Assembly (NCBI GenBank): GCA_946480485.1
Contig: CAMLJW010000290.1
Location: 1 to 6,881 of the forward strand
Length of the DNA: 6,881 nt
From: an uncultured Streptomyces sp.
GTDB lineage: Bacteria; Actinomycetota; Actinomycetes; Streptomycetales; Streptomycetaceae
Reading direction: 5' to 3'
The position numbers were made by a program, and so were the translations under genes. Shown here piece after piece: positions 1 to 4,881 of the stretch. The notes below the pieces were generated by a model. That model saw only the letters and a program-made list of their open reading frames with translations, made no database searches and was not told where the DNA came from. How positions within the stretch are numbered: position 1 is the stretch's first letter; each line of letters begins with the position of its first letter.

Positions 1-214
1 TCAGGGTGCCGCCGCCTCCGCCGCCGCCTCCGGCGGAGCCGCTGCCGTCTTCGCAGTAGTCCTTGGCGGGGCCGCGGACGAGGTCGCAGGGGTCGTTGCT
101 GGGTGTGGGACTGGGTGTGGGCGCGGCGATGGCCCGGGTGGCCAGCAGGACTGCTGTGGCCTGTACGGCCGCGACAGCGCCGGCGACCGTAAGTACGCGG
201 CGACTAGCGGGCAT
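1..214 (-). CDS. Secreted/membrane protein of a T4SS-like cluster, N-terminal part only
   Basis: The first 71 codons are present and the frame is still open at the left edge. The start is the ATG at 214-212. It overlaps the stop of the preceding gene by 11 nt (204-214), so the two are probably translationally coupled. Residues 1-31 look like a signal peptide or first membrane segment: MPASRR, then an Ala/Val/Leu-rich core ending at about AIAA. A short Pro/Thr/Ser linker follows, then a motif with two cysteines (DPCDLVRGPAKDYC, residues 41-54) and a run of eight glycines. A Sec leader followed by a DPCDL-type motif recalls the polytopic membrane protein of the actinobacterial SCO6881-type locus, which is thought to act like TrbL/VirB6. 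That link is inferred from memory and gene order. The glycine run may be a flexible linker to a transmembrane body outside the window. Confidence 0.72.
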   Translation of the reverse strand, partial: MPASRRVLTVAGAVAAVQATAVLLATRAIAAPTPSPTPSNDPCDLVRGPAKDYCEDGSGSAGGGGGGGGTL

Positions 215-1043
215 ACGTAAAGCCTCCGTACTCCTCGACGGCCTTCGTCATGTCGTCGGTGGTGGACGCCCTTTGGTCGCGCCCGACAGGGACCGGCCCG
301 TCCTTCTGCTGGAAGTCGGTGACCTTCCAGTTGCCGCCGACCCACTTCAGTACGTACGTCGTCGTGTACCAGCTCTCGGAGACGGGGTTCGTGGAGCCCT
401 CCCCGGACAGGCCGAAGAGCGACGTGAACCAGACCTCGACGGACGCATTCTCGGTGTCGGCGGACTTCGTCTTGGTACCGACTGGAATGACACGTGAGAC
501 GAAGGTCTGGCCACTCGGCGCGGTGCCGTTCTTGTTCAGGCCGATGTTGGTCAGGAACTTCTCGCTGGAGTAGGCCTGGTCGAGGCTCGCCTGCCGCTCG
601 GCGGCGATGTCAGGTGCGTACACCGCTTCGACGATCTCGTGTCGTCGGTCGGTGTTGAACATGCCAGCCGAACCGAGCGCCACCGCATAGTTGGCGGCAG
701 CCGACTCCGCCCCCTGCTCGTCATGCGCGAAGCCGGAGGGAATCCCCCCGGTCTTCGACTCCACCGGCCGCTGGCCCGACGCGGCCGTCGGGGCAGCATC
801 CGTTCTCTCGCCACCCCCGTCCCCCGACCCGGAATCATCGCCATCACGGTTCGCGAAGGCGATGGCCGCGATCAGGAGCACCACCACACCCACCACCGTG
901 ACGAGGCTTCGGGACGACGACCGGCCGGTGCGCCGTGCGCCGCCGTAGACGTCGCCGCCACCGTCGGGGAGCCGCGTACGGGTCTGGCCCGTGCCGCCGT
1001 ACCCGCCGTCGTCGCGCGAACCGTGCTCGTCACCGAGACTCAT
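204..1043 (-). CDS. Single-TM protein with VirB8/TcpC-like outline, 279 aa
   Basis: The start is the ATG at 1043-1041. A GAGGGGG ribosome-binding site lies about 10 nt upstream on the minus strand. Residues 1-46 are hydrophilic, rich in Gly, Arg and Asp, and presumably cytoplasmic. A single membrane segment covers about 47-64 (LVTVVGVVVLLIAAIAF). A low-complexity Gly/Asp/Ser stretch follows, then a globular extracytoplasmic domain from about residue 100 to the end. That domain includes a Trp-rich strand pattern (ESWYTTTYVLKWVGGNWKV) typical of NTF2-like folds. A cytoplasmic tail, one TM and an NTF2-like domain is the architecture of VirB8/TcpC subunits of conjugation machines, so I infer a scaffold role in a T4SS-like complex. 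The next gene overlaps its 3' end by 11 nt. It could instead be an unrelated membrane-anchored NTF2-like protein. Confidence 0.82.
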   Translation of the reverse strand: MSLGDEHGSRDDGGYGGTGQTRTRLPDGGGDVYGGARRTGRSSSRSLVTVVGVVVLLIAAIAFANRDGDDSGSGDGGGERTDAAPTAASGQRPVESKTGGIPSGFAHDEQGAESAAANYAVALGSAGMFNTDRRHEIVEAVYAPDIAAERQASLDQAYSSEKFLTNIGLNKNGTAPSGQTFVSRVIPVGTKTKSADTENASVEVWFTSLFGLSGEGSTNPVSESWYTTTYVLKWVGGNWKVTDFQQKDGPVPVGRDQRASTTDDMTKAVEEYGGFTYAR

Positions 1044-1189
1044 GCCGCGTATGCCCCCTCAACCTGTTGCTGACCGCGTAGTACGACGGTAGCCGCGCTG
1101 GTACTCGTGCGGGCGCGGTGTGGTGACTCGACATCAGGGAAACGCAACCTCAGCCGGTGGGCACGTCGGATGGGTGGGGTAGAGGGGAA

Positions 1190-1203
1190 CCGGGCGCGCC
1201 CGG
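1190..1203. repeat. Perfect 14-bp palindrome between two T4SS-like genes
   Basis: CCGGGCGCGCCCGG reads the same on both strands. It lies in the 193-nt gap between the pilin-like gene and the VirB8-like gene. A second short hairpin (CGCCG-AGT-CGGCG) follows close by. Together they could attenuate or process the transcript between the two genes. There is no T-run, so a classical intrinsic terminator is not supported, and short palindromes are common at this base composition. Confidence 0.3.
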
Positions 1204-1236
1204 CCGGGGTCTGAGGGGCGCCGAGTCGGCGACGGC

Positions 1237-1545
1237 CTACACGGACATGCCGTACACGATGGTGAAGAGCGTGCTGAGTGAGCCGATGATGAAGACTCCG
1301 GTGAGGCCCGCGATGATGAGTCCCTTGCCCTGCTCGGCACTGAAGGTGTCGCGAAGGGCGGTGGCGCCGATGCGCTGTTTCGCCGCGCCCCAGATCGCGA
1401 TGCCGAGGCAGAGCAGGATGGCCACGGCCATCACGACCTCGATCATGATCCGCGCCTCGTTGCCCAGGTTGCCGAAGGGACCCCAGTCCGGGGCGATCCC
1501 GCCGATGATCGTGTTGATATCGCCTTTGTCGGCTGCAACAAACAT
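1237..1545 (-). CDS. Small two-TM VirB2/TrbC-like pilin-type protein, 102 aa
   Basis: I chose the ATG at 1545-1543 because a GGTGA ribosome-binding site lies 5 nt upstream. The frame is open to a GTG at 1578, which would add 11 residues. The stop is TAG at 1239-1237. The N-terminal 32 residues are short and mostly polar (MFVAADKGDINTIIGG and onwards). A first membrane helix covers about 33-54, ending in CLGIAIWGAA. A basic loop with KQRIGATALRDTF follows, then a second membrane helix at about 75-99. Two hydrophobic helices joined by a short basic loop, next to a VirB8-like gene, fit a VirB2/TrbC-like pilin or a small T4SS channel subunit. VirB2 pilins usually carry a longer cleaved leader, which is not evident here, so the assignment is structural inference. 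It is the first minus-strand gene of the cluster in this window, so the operon promoter probably lies at about 1580-1800. Confidence 0.8.
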   Translation of the reverse strand: MFVAADKGDINTIIGGIAPDWGPFGNLGNEARIMIEVVMAVAILLCLGIAIWGAAKQRIGATALRDTFSAEQGKGLIIAGLTGVFIIGSLSTLFTIVYGMSV

Positions 1546-1550
1546 GTAAG

Positions 1551-1555
1551 TCACC
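1551..1555 (-). promoter_or_regulatory. Ribosome-binding site deciding the pilin-like start
   Basis: On the minus strand this reads GGTGA, 5 nt before the ATG at 1545. It favours the 102-residue form over the GTG at 1578. That GTG also has a purine-rich AGGGG close by, so the choice is not final. Confidence 0.5.
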
Positions 1556-1578
1556 GCCCCTAGTGGGTAGTTCCGCAC

Positions 1579-1974
1579 CCCCTGCCACTGTGCAGAGGTC
1601 AGGCATCATTCTCGCCGACAATGTCGCTGTCCGATGTCGACTTGGCGCCATTGATTGGCGGGTTTCGTGCGAATCCGTTGCCGCCGGCCCGCGCGAAGCT
1701 CTCTGCGGGGAGTGGGCGGGACTCAGGGAGACGCATGGTCACTCTGTGTATCACGGCAGGTCACGCCGGGCAATGAAGTCGAACCGGAACCTGTCGTGTG
1801 GTTCCGTCGTTAACCCCTTCTCACGTGGCTGACGCCACTCCGCCCGCTCATCGAGCCCGCCCCGTCCCGTGTGCGCTGGTCCGTCGTGCCGATGTGCTCC
1901 GGTTGCCCGTCTCCTGTAAGTAGACGCCACCCGTTCCGCCCGTTCAGTCTTCGCGAAGGCTATCTCGGAGAACC
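1579..1974. other. Intergenic stretch, probable promoter region of the minus-strand T4SS-like operon
   Basis: About 400 nt lie between the pilin-like gene and the plus-strand accessory patch, and I see no convincing gene. Open frames here lack a good start and recognisable content. The stretch should contain the promoter of the minus-strand operon, but no clean -35/-10 pair is evident. An 11-bp palindrome, CGACA-A-TGTCG, at 1616-1626 is followed by another TGTCGA at 1635-1640 and could be a regulator site. Confidence 0.4.
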
Positions 1975-1976
1975 GT

Positions 1977-2017
1977 GGGGGGAGGTGTCGGGGTGTCAGG
2001 AACTTTGGGGGGAGGGG
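1977..2017 (+). other. G-run cluster with G-quadruplex potential
   Basis: Four guanine runs lie on the plus strand: 1977-1982 (6 G), 1990-1993 (4 G), 2007-2012 (6 G) and 2014-2017 (4 G). Intervening loops are 7, 13 and 1 nt. The 13-nt loop is longer than the usual limit, so any quadruplex would be non-canonical. The cluster lies just upstream of the ArsR-like fragment and about 190 nt before the SLATT-like gene. Confidence 0.35.
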
Positions 2018-2046
2018 CAGAGAGGAGTGGGTGTCGACCCAATAAG

Positions 2047-2193
2047 GCGGCGCTCACCCTGGACGCGACGGCGCGGTGGATGGCCGCGCTCGCGGCCGAC
2101 TGGGACCGGCGGCTGGCGAACATCAACCGCGTCGCGGAGGCGGCCGCAGCTGGCGAGTGTGCCGTACGCCGTCTAGATCAGGGTTGTGGGTGA
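2047..2193 (+). pseudogene. Fragment resembling the C-terminus of an ArsR-family regulator
   Basis: This frame encodes about 35 well-ordered residues, including LDATARWMAALAADWDRR and LANINRVAEAAA. They match my memory of the terminal helix of Streptomyces ArsR/SmtB-type winged-helix regulators, where an acidic-amphipathic helix with a W-x-x-x-L-A-x-x-W-D-x-R-L pattern follows the DNA-binding domain. The winged-helix part is absent: upstream in the same frame there is only a Gly-rich stretch encoded by G runs. It therefore looks like a tail left by deletion or insertion. After about residue 59 of the open frame the match stops and the frame ends at TGA 2191-2193, just before the next gene's start. 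The family call rests on a short segment and is tentative. Confidence 0.45.
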
Positions 2194-2205
2194 CAGGCTC
2201 GCTTC

Positions 2206-2652
2206 ATGGCAGATGATGTCGTAGGAAGTCAGGTAGCCGACCTTCAGGCTGAGTGCGCTGAACAATCACGGAAGAGCCGTTCCCGTCGGCAGTTCTGGCG
2301 ATTCGTCCATGCCGCGCTCGGGCTACCAGCTGCTGTGCTGGCTGGGATCTCGGGGGCAGCAGGACTGTCTTCAGCAGATGCCCGCATCCCAGCAGCTGTG
2401 CTGGCGCTTGTCAGTGCAGGACTTGGCGCTGCGATCGCATTTCTGAAACCGGAGGTGCACCAGCAAGCGGCACACGCACGCCGAAGGGCCTACCTTGCGT
2501 TGGAAGTCGAAGCTCGCTTCGCGCTGACGGAGGCAGCGTCTAGTGGTGAACCCGTCCCGTTGCCCGTCTACAGGGAGCTGTTGGAACGCCGAAGGATGAT
2601 CATCGCAGGCCAGCTCGACGATCTCGTGCAGCGGGTCGCCGTAGGGGGTTAA
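2206..2652 (+). CDS. Orphan SLATT-like two-TM protein, 148 aa
   Basis: The ATG at 2206 has an AGG (2195-2197) 8 nt upstream. The stop is TAA 2650-2652. A polar, basic N-terminus (about 1-32, with SRKSRSRRQFW) is followed by two membrane helices at about 33-54 and 61-80. Directly after helix two comes FLKPEVHQQAAHARRRAYLA (79-98), then a charged helical region to the end. Two TMs, then an F-L-x-P-E/x-H motif and a helix with R-x-x-Y-x-x-L, is the outline of the SLATT domain. SLATT proteins are predicted membrane effectors of nucleotide-activated conflict systems, thought to form pores or disrupt membranes when triggered. No SMODS nucleotidyltransferase, SLOG or other sensor gene lies nearby. 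Codons are less G/C-biased at third positions than in neighbouring genes, and pseudogene scraps flank it on both sides, which suggests horizontal arrival. The function is inferred only from the domain outline. Confidence 0.78.
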   Translation: MADDVVGSQVADLQAECAEQSRKSRSRRQFWRFVHAALGLPAAVLAGISGAAGLSSADARIPAAVLALVSAGLGAAIAFLKPEVHQQAAHARRRAYLALEVEARFALTEAASSGEPVPLPVYRELLERRRMIIAGQLDDLVQRVAVGG

Positions 2653-2685
2653 ACTCCCGAGACCTGCTCACCGGCCTGCCTTCTG

Positions 2686-2830
2686 GTGGTCGAGAGTACG
2701 GGGTGGGACCGTCGGCTGTCCGTGGTGGCTGACGGGAAGAGGCTGGTCGGGCATGCTGCGCCGGTGCGCGGACCGCACAGGGCTCACGCAGGCGCTCCGG
2801 GCGCGCCCACGCGGCGGAGCCGCTCGATGT
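2686..2830 (+). pseudogene. Frameshifted N-terminal remnant of an IS1380-like transposase
   Basis: In the frame starting at GTG 2686 the translation includes GWDRRLSVVADGKRLVGHA. In the frame of 2753 it continues as MLRRCADRTGLTQALRARP. Joined, these match the usual start of IS1380-family DDE transposases, which reads roughly as S/V-x-ADG-x-G-L-V-x-H-A-G, a few residues, then L-L-x-x-x-ADRTGLT-x-x-L. The residues between the two blocks are missing and the frame changes at about 2751-2753, so a small deletion with frameshift has occurred. Nothing of the catalytic core follows. The sequence to about 2987 is G+C-rich, includes a GCCCCG/CGGGGC hairpin at 2835-2855, and holds no gene I can recognise. 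The remnant lies 33 nt after the SLATT-like stop codon. IS1380 is my best family call from motif memory. Confidence 0.55.
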
Positions 2831-2987
2831 CACAGCCCCGCGGCCCTGCCGGGGCGCGGTACAGCACCGCCCCGCCCGGGCCACGGCGTTGGCTCGGGCC
2901 GCTTGGCGGTGCGCCCGTCTGCGTGTACGGGTACTGGTCATGCGCCGAGCCTCGTACCAGGACCCAAAGGCGTCAACGGCGAAGGTA

Positions 2988-3016
2988 AGGCTCCACCGGT
3001 GCGCCCCGTTGAGCCT
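2988..3016 (-). terminator. Weak stem-loop after the zinc-ribbon gene
   Basis: AGGCTC (2988-2993) and GAGCCT (3011-3016) are perfect complements separated by a G+C-rich 17-nt loop. The structure begins 4 nt beyond the stop codon of the minus-strand 60-residue gene, where a terminator for that cluster would be expected. There is no U-tract, as is common in Streptomyces, and the stem is short. Confidence 0.35.
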
Positions 3017-3020
3017 ATGA

Positions 3021-3203
3021 TCAGCGGACGTTCAGGGAGGCGATGCAGGAGGAGCAGTAGTGCTCGGTCGTCTCGTCCGGTGCCGAGGTCGGCTGCGTCG
3101 GGTCCAGTCGTTGCCCGCACAGCGTGAGAGGGTTTTCCTTCGCGGTCATCACGTGCCAGACCAGGGCGTTGTCGGCGCCCACTTCCGGTCGCATCTCGTG
3201 CAT
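3021..3203 (-). CDS. Small zinc-ribbon-like protein, 60 aa
   Basis: The start is the ATG at 3203-3201, chosen because AAGGAGG lies 4 nt upstream on the minus strand. A second in-frame ATG three codons on is less well placed. The stop is TGA 3023-3021. The protein has His17 in a VWHVM context, Cys29 in LTLCG, and Cys50/Cys53 in HYCSSC. An H...C-G...C-x-x-C arrangement could bind one zinc ion. Proteins of this size with a LCG and a terminal C-x-x-C are common in Streptomyces and are usually annotated only as hypothetical. It follows the XRE/DUF397 genes on the same strand after a gap of about 144 nt and has its own strong ribosome-binding site. It may be co-transcribed with them or independent. 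A role in binding DNA or a protein partner is possible but not shown. Confidence 0.75.
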   Translation of the reverse strand: MHEMRPEVGADNALVWHVMTAKENPLTLCGQRLDPTQPTSAPDETTEHYCSSCIASLNVR

Positions 3204-3207
3204 CGCC

Positions 3208-3214
3208 CCTCCTT
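3208..3214 (-). promoter_or_regulatory. Strong ribosome-binding site of the zinc-ribbon gene
   Basis: The minus strand reads AAGGAGG, close to the ideal anti-16S complement, 4 nt before the ATG at 3203. It fixes the start of this small gene and rejects longer upstream readings of the same frame. Confidence 0.7.
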
Positions 3215-3347
3215 GCCGGCCCTGACTCTTCGCGGTCACGGGCCCGGTGCTGCGCCGGCAACGGGCCCATGCCTCCATCCGACCGCGCGAGCCGGTGTGC
3301 GGCGATACGGGGCGGTCCACTCGGGTGACGCGGTGTCCGAGGCCGGC

Positions 3348-3605
3348 CTACGGCGCCGCGCCCTCCGCGCCCTCCGCGTCCTCCACGAAGTGGTCGAACT
3401 CGCCTGCCTGTACGCCGAGGACGAAGGCGTCCCACTTGCGGCGGTTCGTCGTGACGACGTTGTCCGGGTCGTTCGTCTCCCGGATGTAGACGGGGGCTTC
3501 CCCGTCGTCACCCTCGCCGAAGGCGATCTCGATCCAGGGGCCGGGGCCCGTCGCGTCTTCGGGGGCGGCTCGGACCCAGTCGAGGTCCGCGGGGATTTCA
3601 GCCAC
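3348..3605 (-). CDS. Divergent, acidic DUF397 protein, 85 aa
   Basis: The start is the GTG at 3605-3603, with AAGGAA 7 nt upstream. It overlaps the stop of the preceding DUF397 gene by 8 nt (3598-3605). The pattern fits DUF397: an early Trp (Trp10), W-I-E-I-A (24-28) in place of C-V-E-V-A, YIRETNDPDN (40-49) in place of V-R-D-S-K-D-P, and KWDAFVLGVQAGEFD (57-71) as the usual closing helix. The K-S-S-Y/S motif normally near the N-terminus is missing. The protein is strongly acidic and ends in a short Ala/Glu/Gly tail. DUF397 proteins are small partners of XRE-DUF5753 regulators and are thought to modulate or antagonise them. Coupling by overlap suggests that fixed proportions of the two DUF397 proteins are made. 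Confidence 0.82.
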   Translation of the reverse strand: MAEIPADLDWVRAAPEDATGPGPWIEIAFGEGDDGEAPVYIRETNDPDNVVTTNRRKWDAFVLGVQAGEFDHFVEDAEGAEGAAP

Positions 3606-3792
3606 GGTGGGTTTCCTTGTGCTGGAGGGTGCGCAGGAGGGCTTCGAGGGCGGTCGGGGTGGTCCCGAGTATCGCTCCGGTGGGGTCGCTGCTTTCGGTG
3701 AGATGGATCGTGCCGGCGGGGGCGGAGGCGACGTTCACGCAGGCCTCGCCCTCGCCGCAGTACGAGGACTTCTGCCAGGTGTGGGGGGGCAT
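3598..3792 (-). CDS. DUF397 protein, 64 aa
   Basis: The start is the ATG at 3792-3790, with AAAGGA 6 nt upstream on the minus strand. An in-frame GTG at 3807 would overlap the regulator's stop by 4 nt (GTGA) and add five residues. I prefer the ATG because the AAAGGA then serves as its binding site. The N-terminus WQKSSYCGEGEACVNVA (residues 6-22) is the DUF397 signature, followed by IHLTESSDPTGAIL in place of the usual V-R-D-S-K-D-P-x-G-P-x-L. The usual Trp of the final helix is replaced, and the helix reads TPTALEALLRTLQ. The gene follows the XRE-DUF5753 gene by 11 nt. This pairing recurs across Streptomyces genomes (whiJ and abaA-type loci), where the small protein is believed to act on the regulator. 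Confidence 0.92.
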   Translation of the reverse strand: MPPHTWQKSSYCGEGEACVNVASAPAGTIHLTESSDPTGAILGTTPTALEALLRTLQHKETHRG

Positions 3793-3803
3793 CTCGGTTC
3801 CTT

Positions 3804-4649
3804 TCACAGGTCCTGGGCAATGGTGTGGATGATGTCCCGCGATTCCTTTGTGCTGAGAGCAGTGGCTTCCATGCGCTCCAGGAGTACGCGGTACTTGTCG
3901 AGCTGTGCTTCGGCGTCGATGAGCGCGGAGCCGTGAGACTGGTCGAGGTGCACCGTGTCCAACTGCGGTACGGAGCCGTGGGCGTACAGGATCGACTGAC
4001 CCGACCCGGGGTAGGCCCCCGCGGCGAACGGGATGACCTGGATTGCGATGTGCGCGCGCTCACTCATGCCGAGGATGTGTCGCAATTGCTTCCTGGTGAC
4101 CGAAGCTCCGCCGAACTGCATGCGTAGTGCGGCCTCGTGGATGATCGCCTGGTAAGGGATCGCGGAATCCTGGAAGAGGATGGCCTGGCGCTTGATCCGG
4201 AACGAGAGCCGGTGCTCGATGTCCGGGGGTGAGAGTTCGGGCACGACCTGGCGGAAGACCTCGCGAGCGTGATCGTGGATCTGGAGCAGGCCGGGAATGT
4301 GGGCCGTGATCCCTGCGCGCAGAAGCGTCGCGTGGTGCTCCATCTCGGCCAGGTCGAGCAGTGGGCTCGGCAGGAGGTCGCGGTACTCCTCCCACCAACC
4401 GCGTCTGCGGCCCGGGGCCATGCCCGCGAGTGCTTCGACAAGGGCCTTGTCCGAGCAGTCGTAATGGCAGGCGATGGTACGCAGCCGGGTGGGGCTCACG
4501 CCGTGGCGGCCGGCTTCGATGTTACTGACCTGGTTCTGCTTGATGCCGAGGAGCTGTGCGGCCTGCGTCGAGGTCAGGCCCGCCCTCTCACGCAATTTGC
4601 GGAGTTCGGTCCCCAACCGGAGTTGACGCCCGGTGGGGGTGCCTCTCAT
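3804..4649 (-). CDS. XRE-family regulator with DUF5753, WhiJ/AbaA-OrfA type, 281 aa
   Basis: The start is the ATG at 4649-4647, with AAGGAGAG 11 nt upstream. A TTG two codons earlier is better spaced but less usual. Residues 15-65 form a helix-turn-helix of the XRE/Cro type (ELRKLRERAGLTSTQAAQLL, then GIKQNQVSNIEAG). Residues from about 95 to 270 match DUF5753, with landmarks HIPGLLQIHDHAREVF, a basic R-x-x-R-Q-x-I-L-F motif, and the Ala/Tyr-Pro-Gly-Ser-Gly stretch before ILYAHGS. DUF5753 is a presumed ligand- or partner-binding domain. Proteins of this kind are transcription factors that control development and antibiotic production in Streptomyces and are encoded next to DUF397 partners. 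Here the DUF397 genes follow directly, and an RsbW-like ATPase gene diverges on the other side. The regulator probably controls the shared intergenic region and itself; that is inference. Confidence 0.93.
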   Translation of the reverse strand: MRGTPTGRQLRLGTELRKLRERAGLTSTQAAQLLGIKQNQVSNIEAGRHGVSPTRLRTIACHYDCSDKALVEALAGMAPGRRRGWWEEYRDLLPSPLLDLAEMEHHATLLRAGITAHIPGLLQIHDHAREVFRQVVPELSPPDIEHRLSFRIKRQAILFQDSAIPYQAIIHEAALRMQFGGASVTRKQLRHILGMSERAHIAIQVIPFAAGAYPGSGQSILYAHGSVPQLDTVHLDQSHGSALIDAEAQLDKYRVLLERMEATALSTKESRDIIHTIAQDL

Positions 4650-4677
4650 GGCCAACTTCGCTCTCCTTCGGCACTGT

Positions 4678-4692
4678 CGTGTCACCCACACG
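4678..4692. promoter_or_regulatory. Inverted repeat 1 in the divergent intergenic region
   Basis: CGTGT (4678-4682) and ACACG (4688-4692) are perfect complements separated by 5 nt. An 8-bp palindrome, CACGCGTG, at 4689-4696 overlaps its right arm. The site lies 29 nt upstream of the XRE start codon. It may be an operator half of a tandem site together with the repeat at 4703-4719, which has the same 5-nt spacing. Confidence 0.35.
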
Positions 4693-4702
4693 CGTGAACA
4701 TC

Positions 4703-4719
4703 GAAGCACTTCATGCTTC
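4703..4719. promoter_or_regulatory. Inverted repeat 2, candidate XRE operator
   Basis: GAAGCA (4703-4708) and TGCTTC (4714-4719) are perfect complements around a 5-nt centre. The site lies 54 nt upstream of the regulator's ATG, at the edge of the one A+T-rich patch of the region (about 4711-4758), where promoters would be expected. The spacing suits binding by a dimeric XRE repressor. No clean -35/-10 pair could be assigned on either strand. Confidence 0.42.
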
Positions 4720-4881
4720 TTGGTCTAACAACTTACAACTGCGCGCTACCTTCTTTTTAGGCGCCCTCGCCCAGAAGCACCCCGCTCGACGGAGCGGCCG
4801 CGGTCACTGGGCAACGTGATCACCCAAACCGAACCGACCGGCCAAAACCGCCCAACTCGCCTCCGAACCGGGAGACTTTCC

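Noticed and set aside
1040..1651. Long minus-strand open frame of 203 codons
   Set aside because: It covers the pilin-like gene in another frame and is Arg/His/Pro-rich, as expected of a shadow frame in G+C-rich DNA. The pilin-like frame has a plausible start and membrane helices.
1563..1832. Plus-strand open frame of 89 codons
   Set aside because: It has no ribosome-binding site and no recognisable content, and it lies where the promoter of the minus-strand operon should be.
2650..2698. Possible terminator after the SLATT-like gene
   Set aside because: GAGACC and GGTCGAG only partly pair and the loop is long. No stable stem and no T-run.
2835..2855. GCCCCG/CGGGGC hairpin
   Set aside because: The stem is only 6 bp with a 9-nt loop in very G+C-rich DNA, and there is no adjacent gene end or T-run, so it is not called as a terminator.
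2653..3020. tRNA gene or attachment site beside the accessory patch
   Set aside because: No cloverleaf arms, T-loop consensus or flanking direct repeats could be found.
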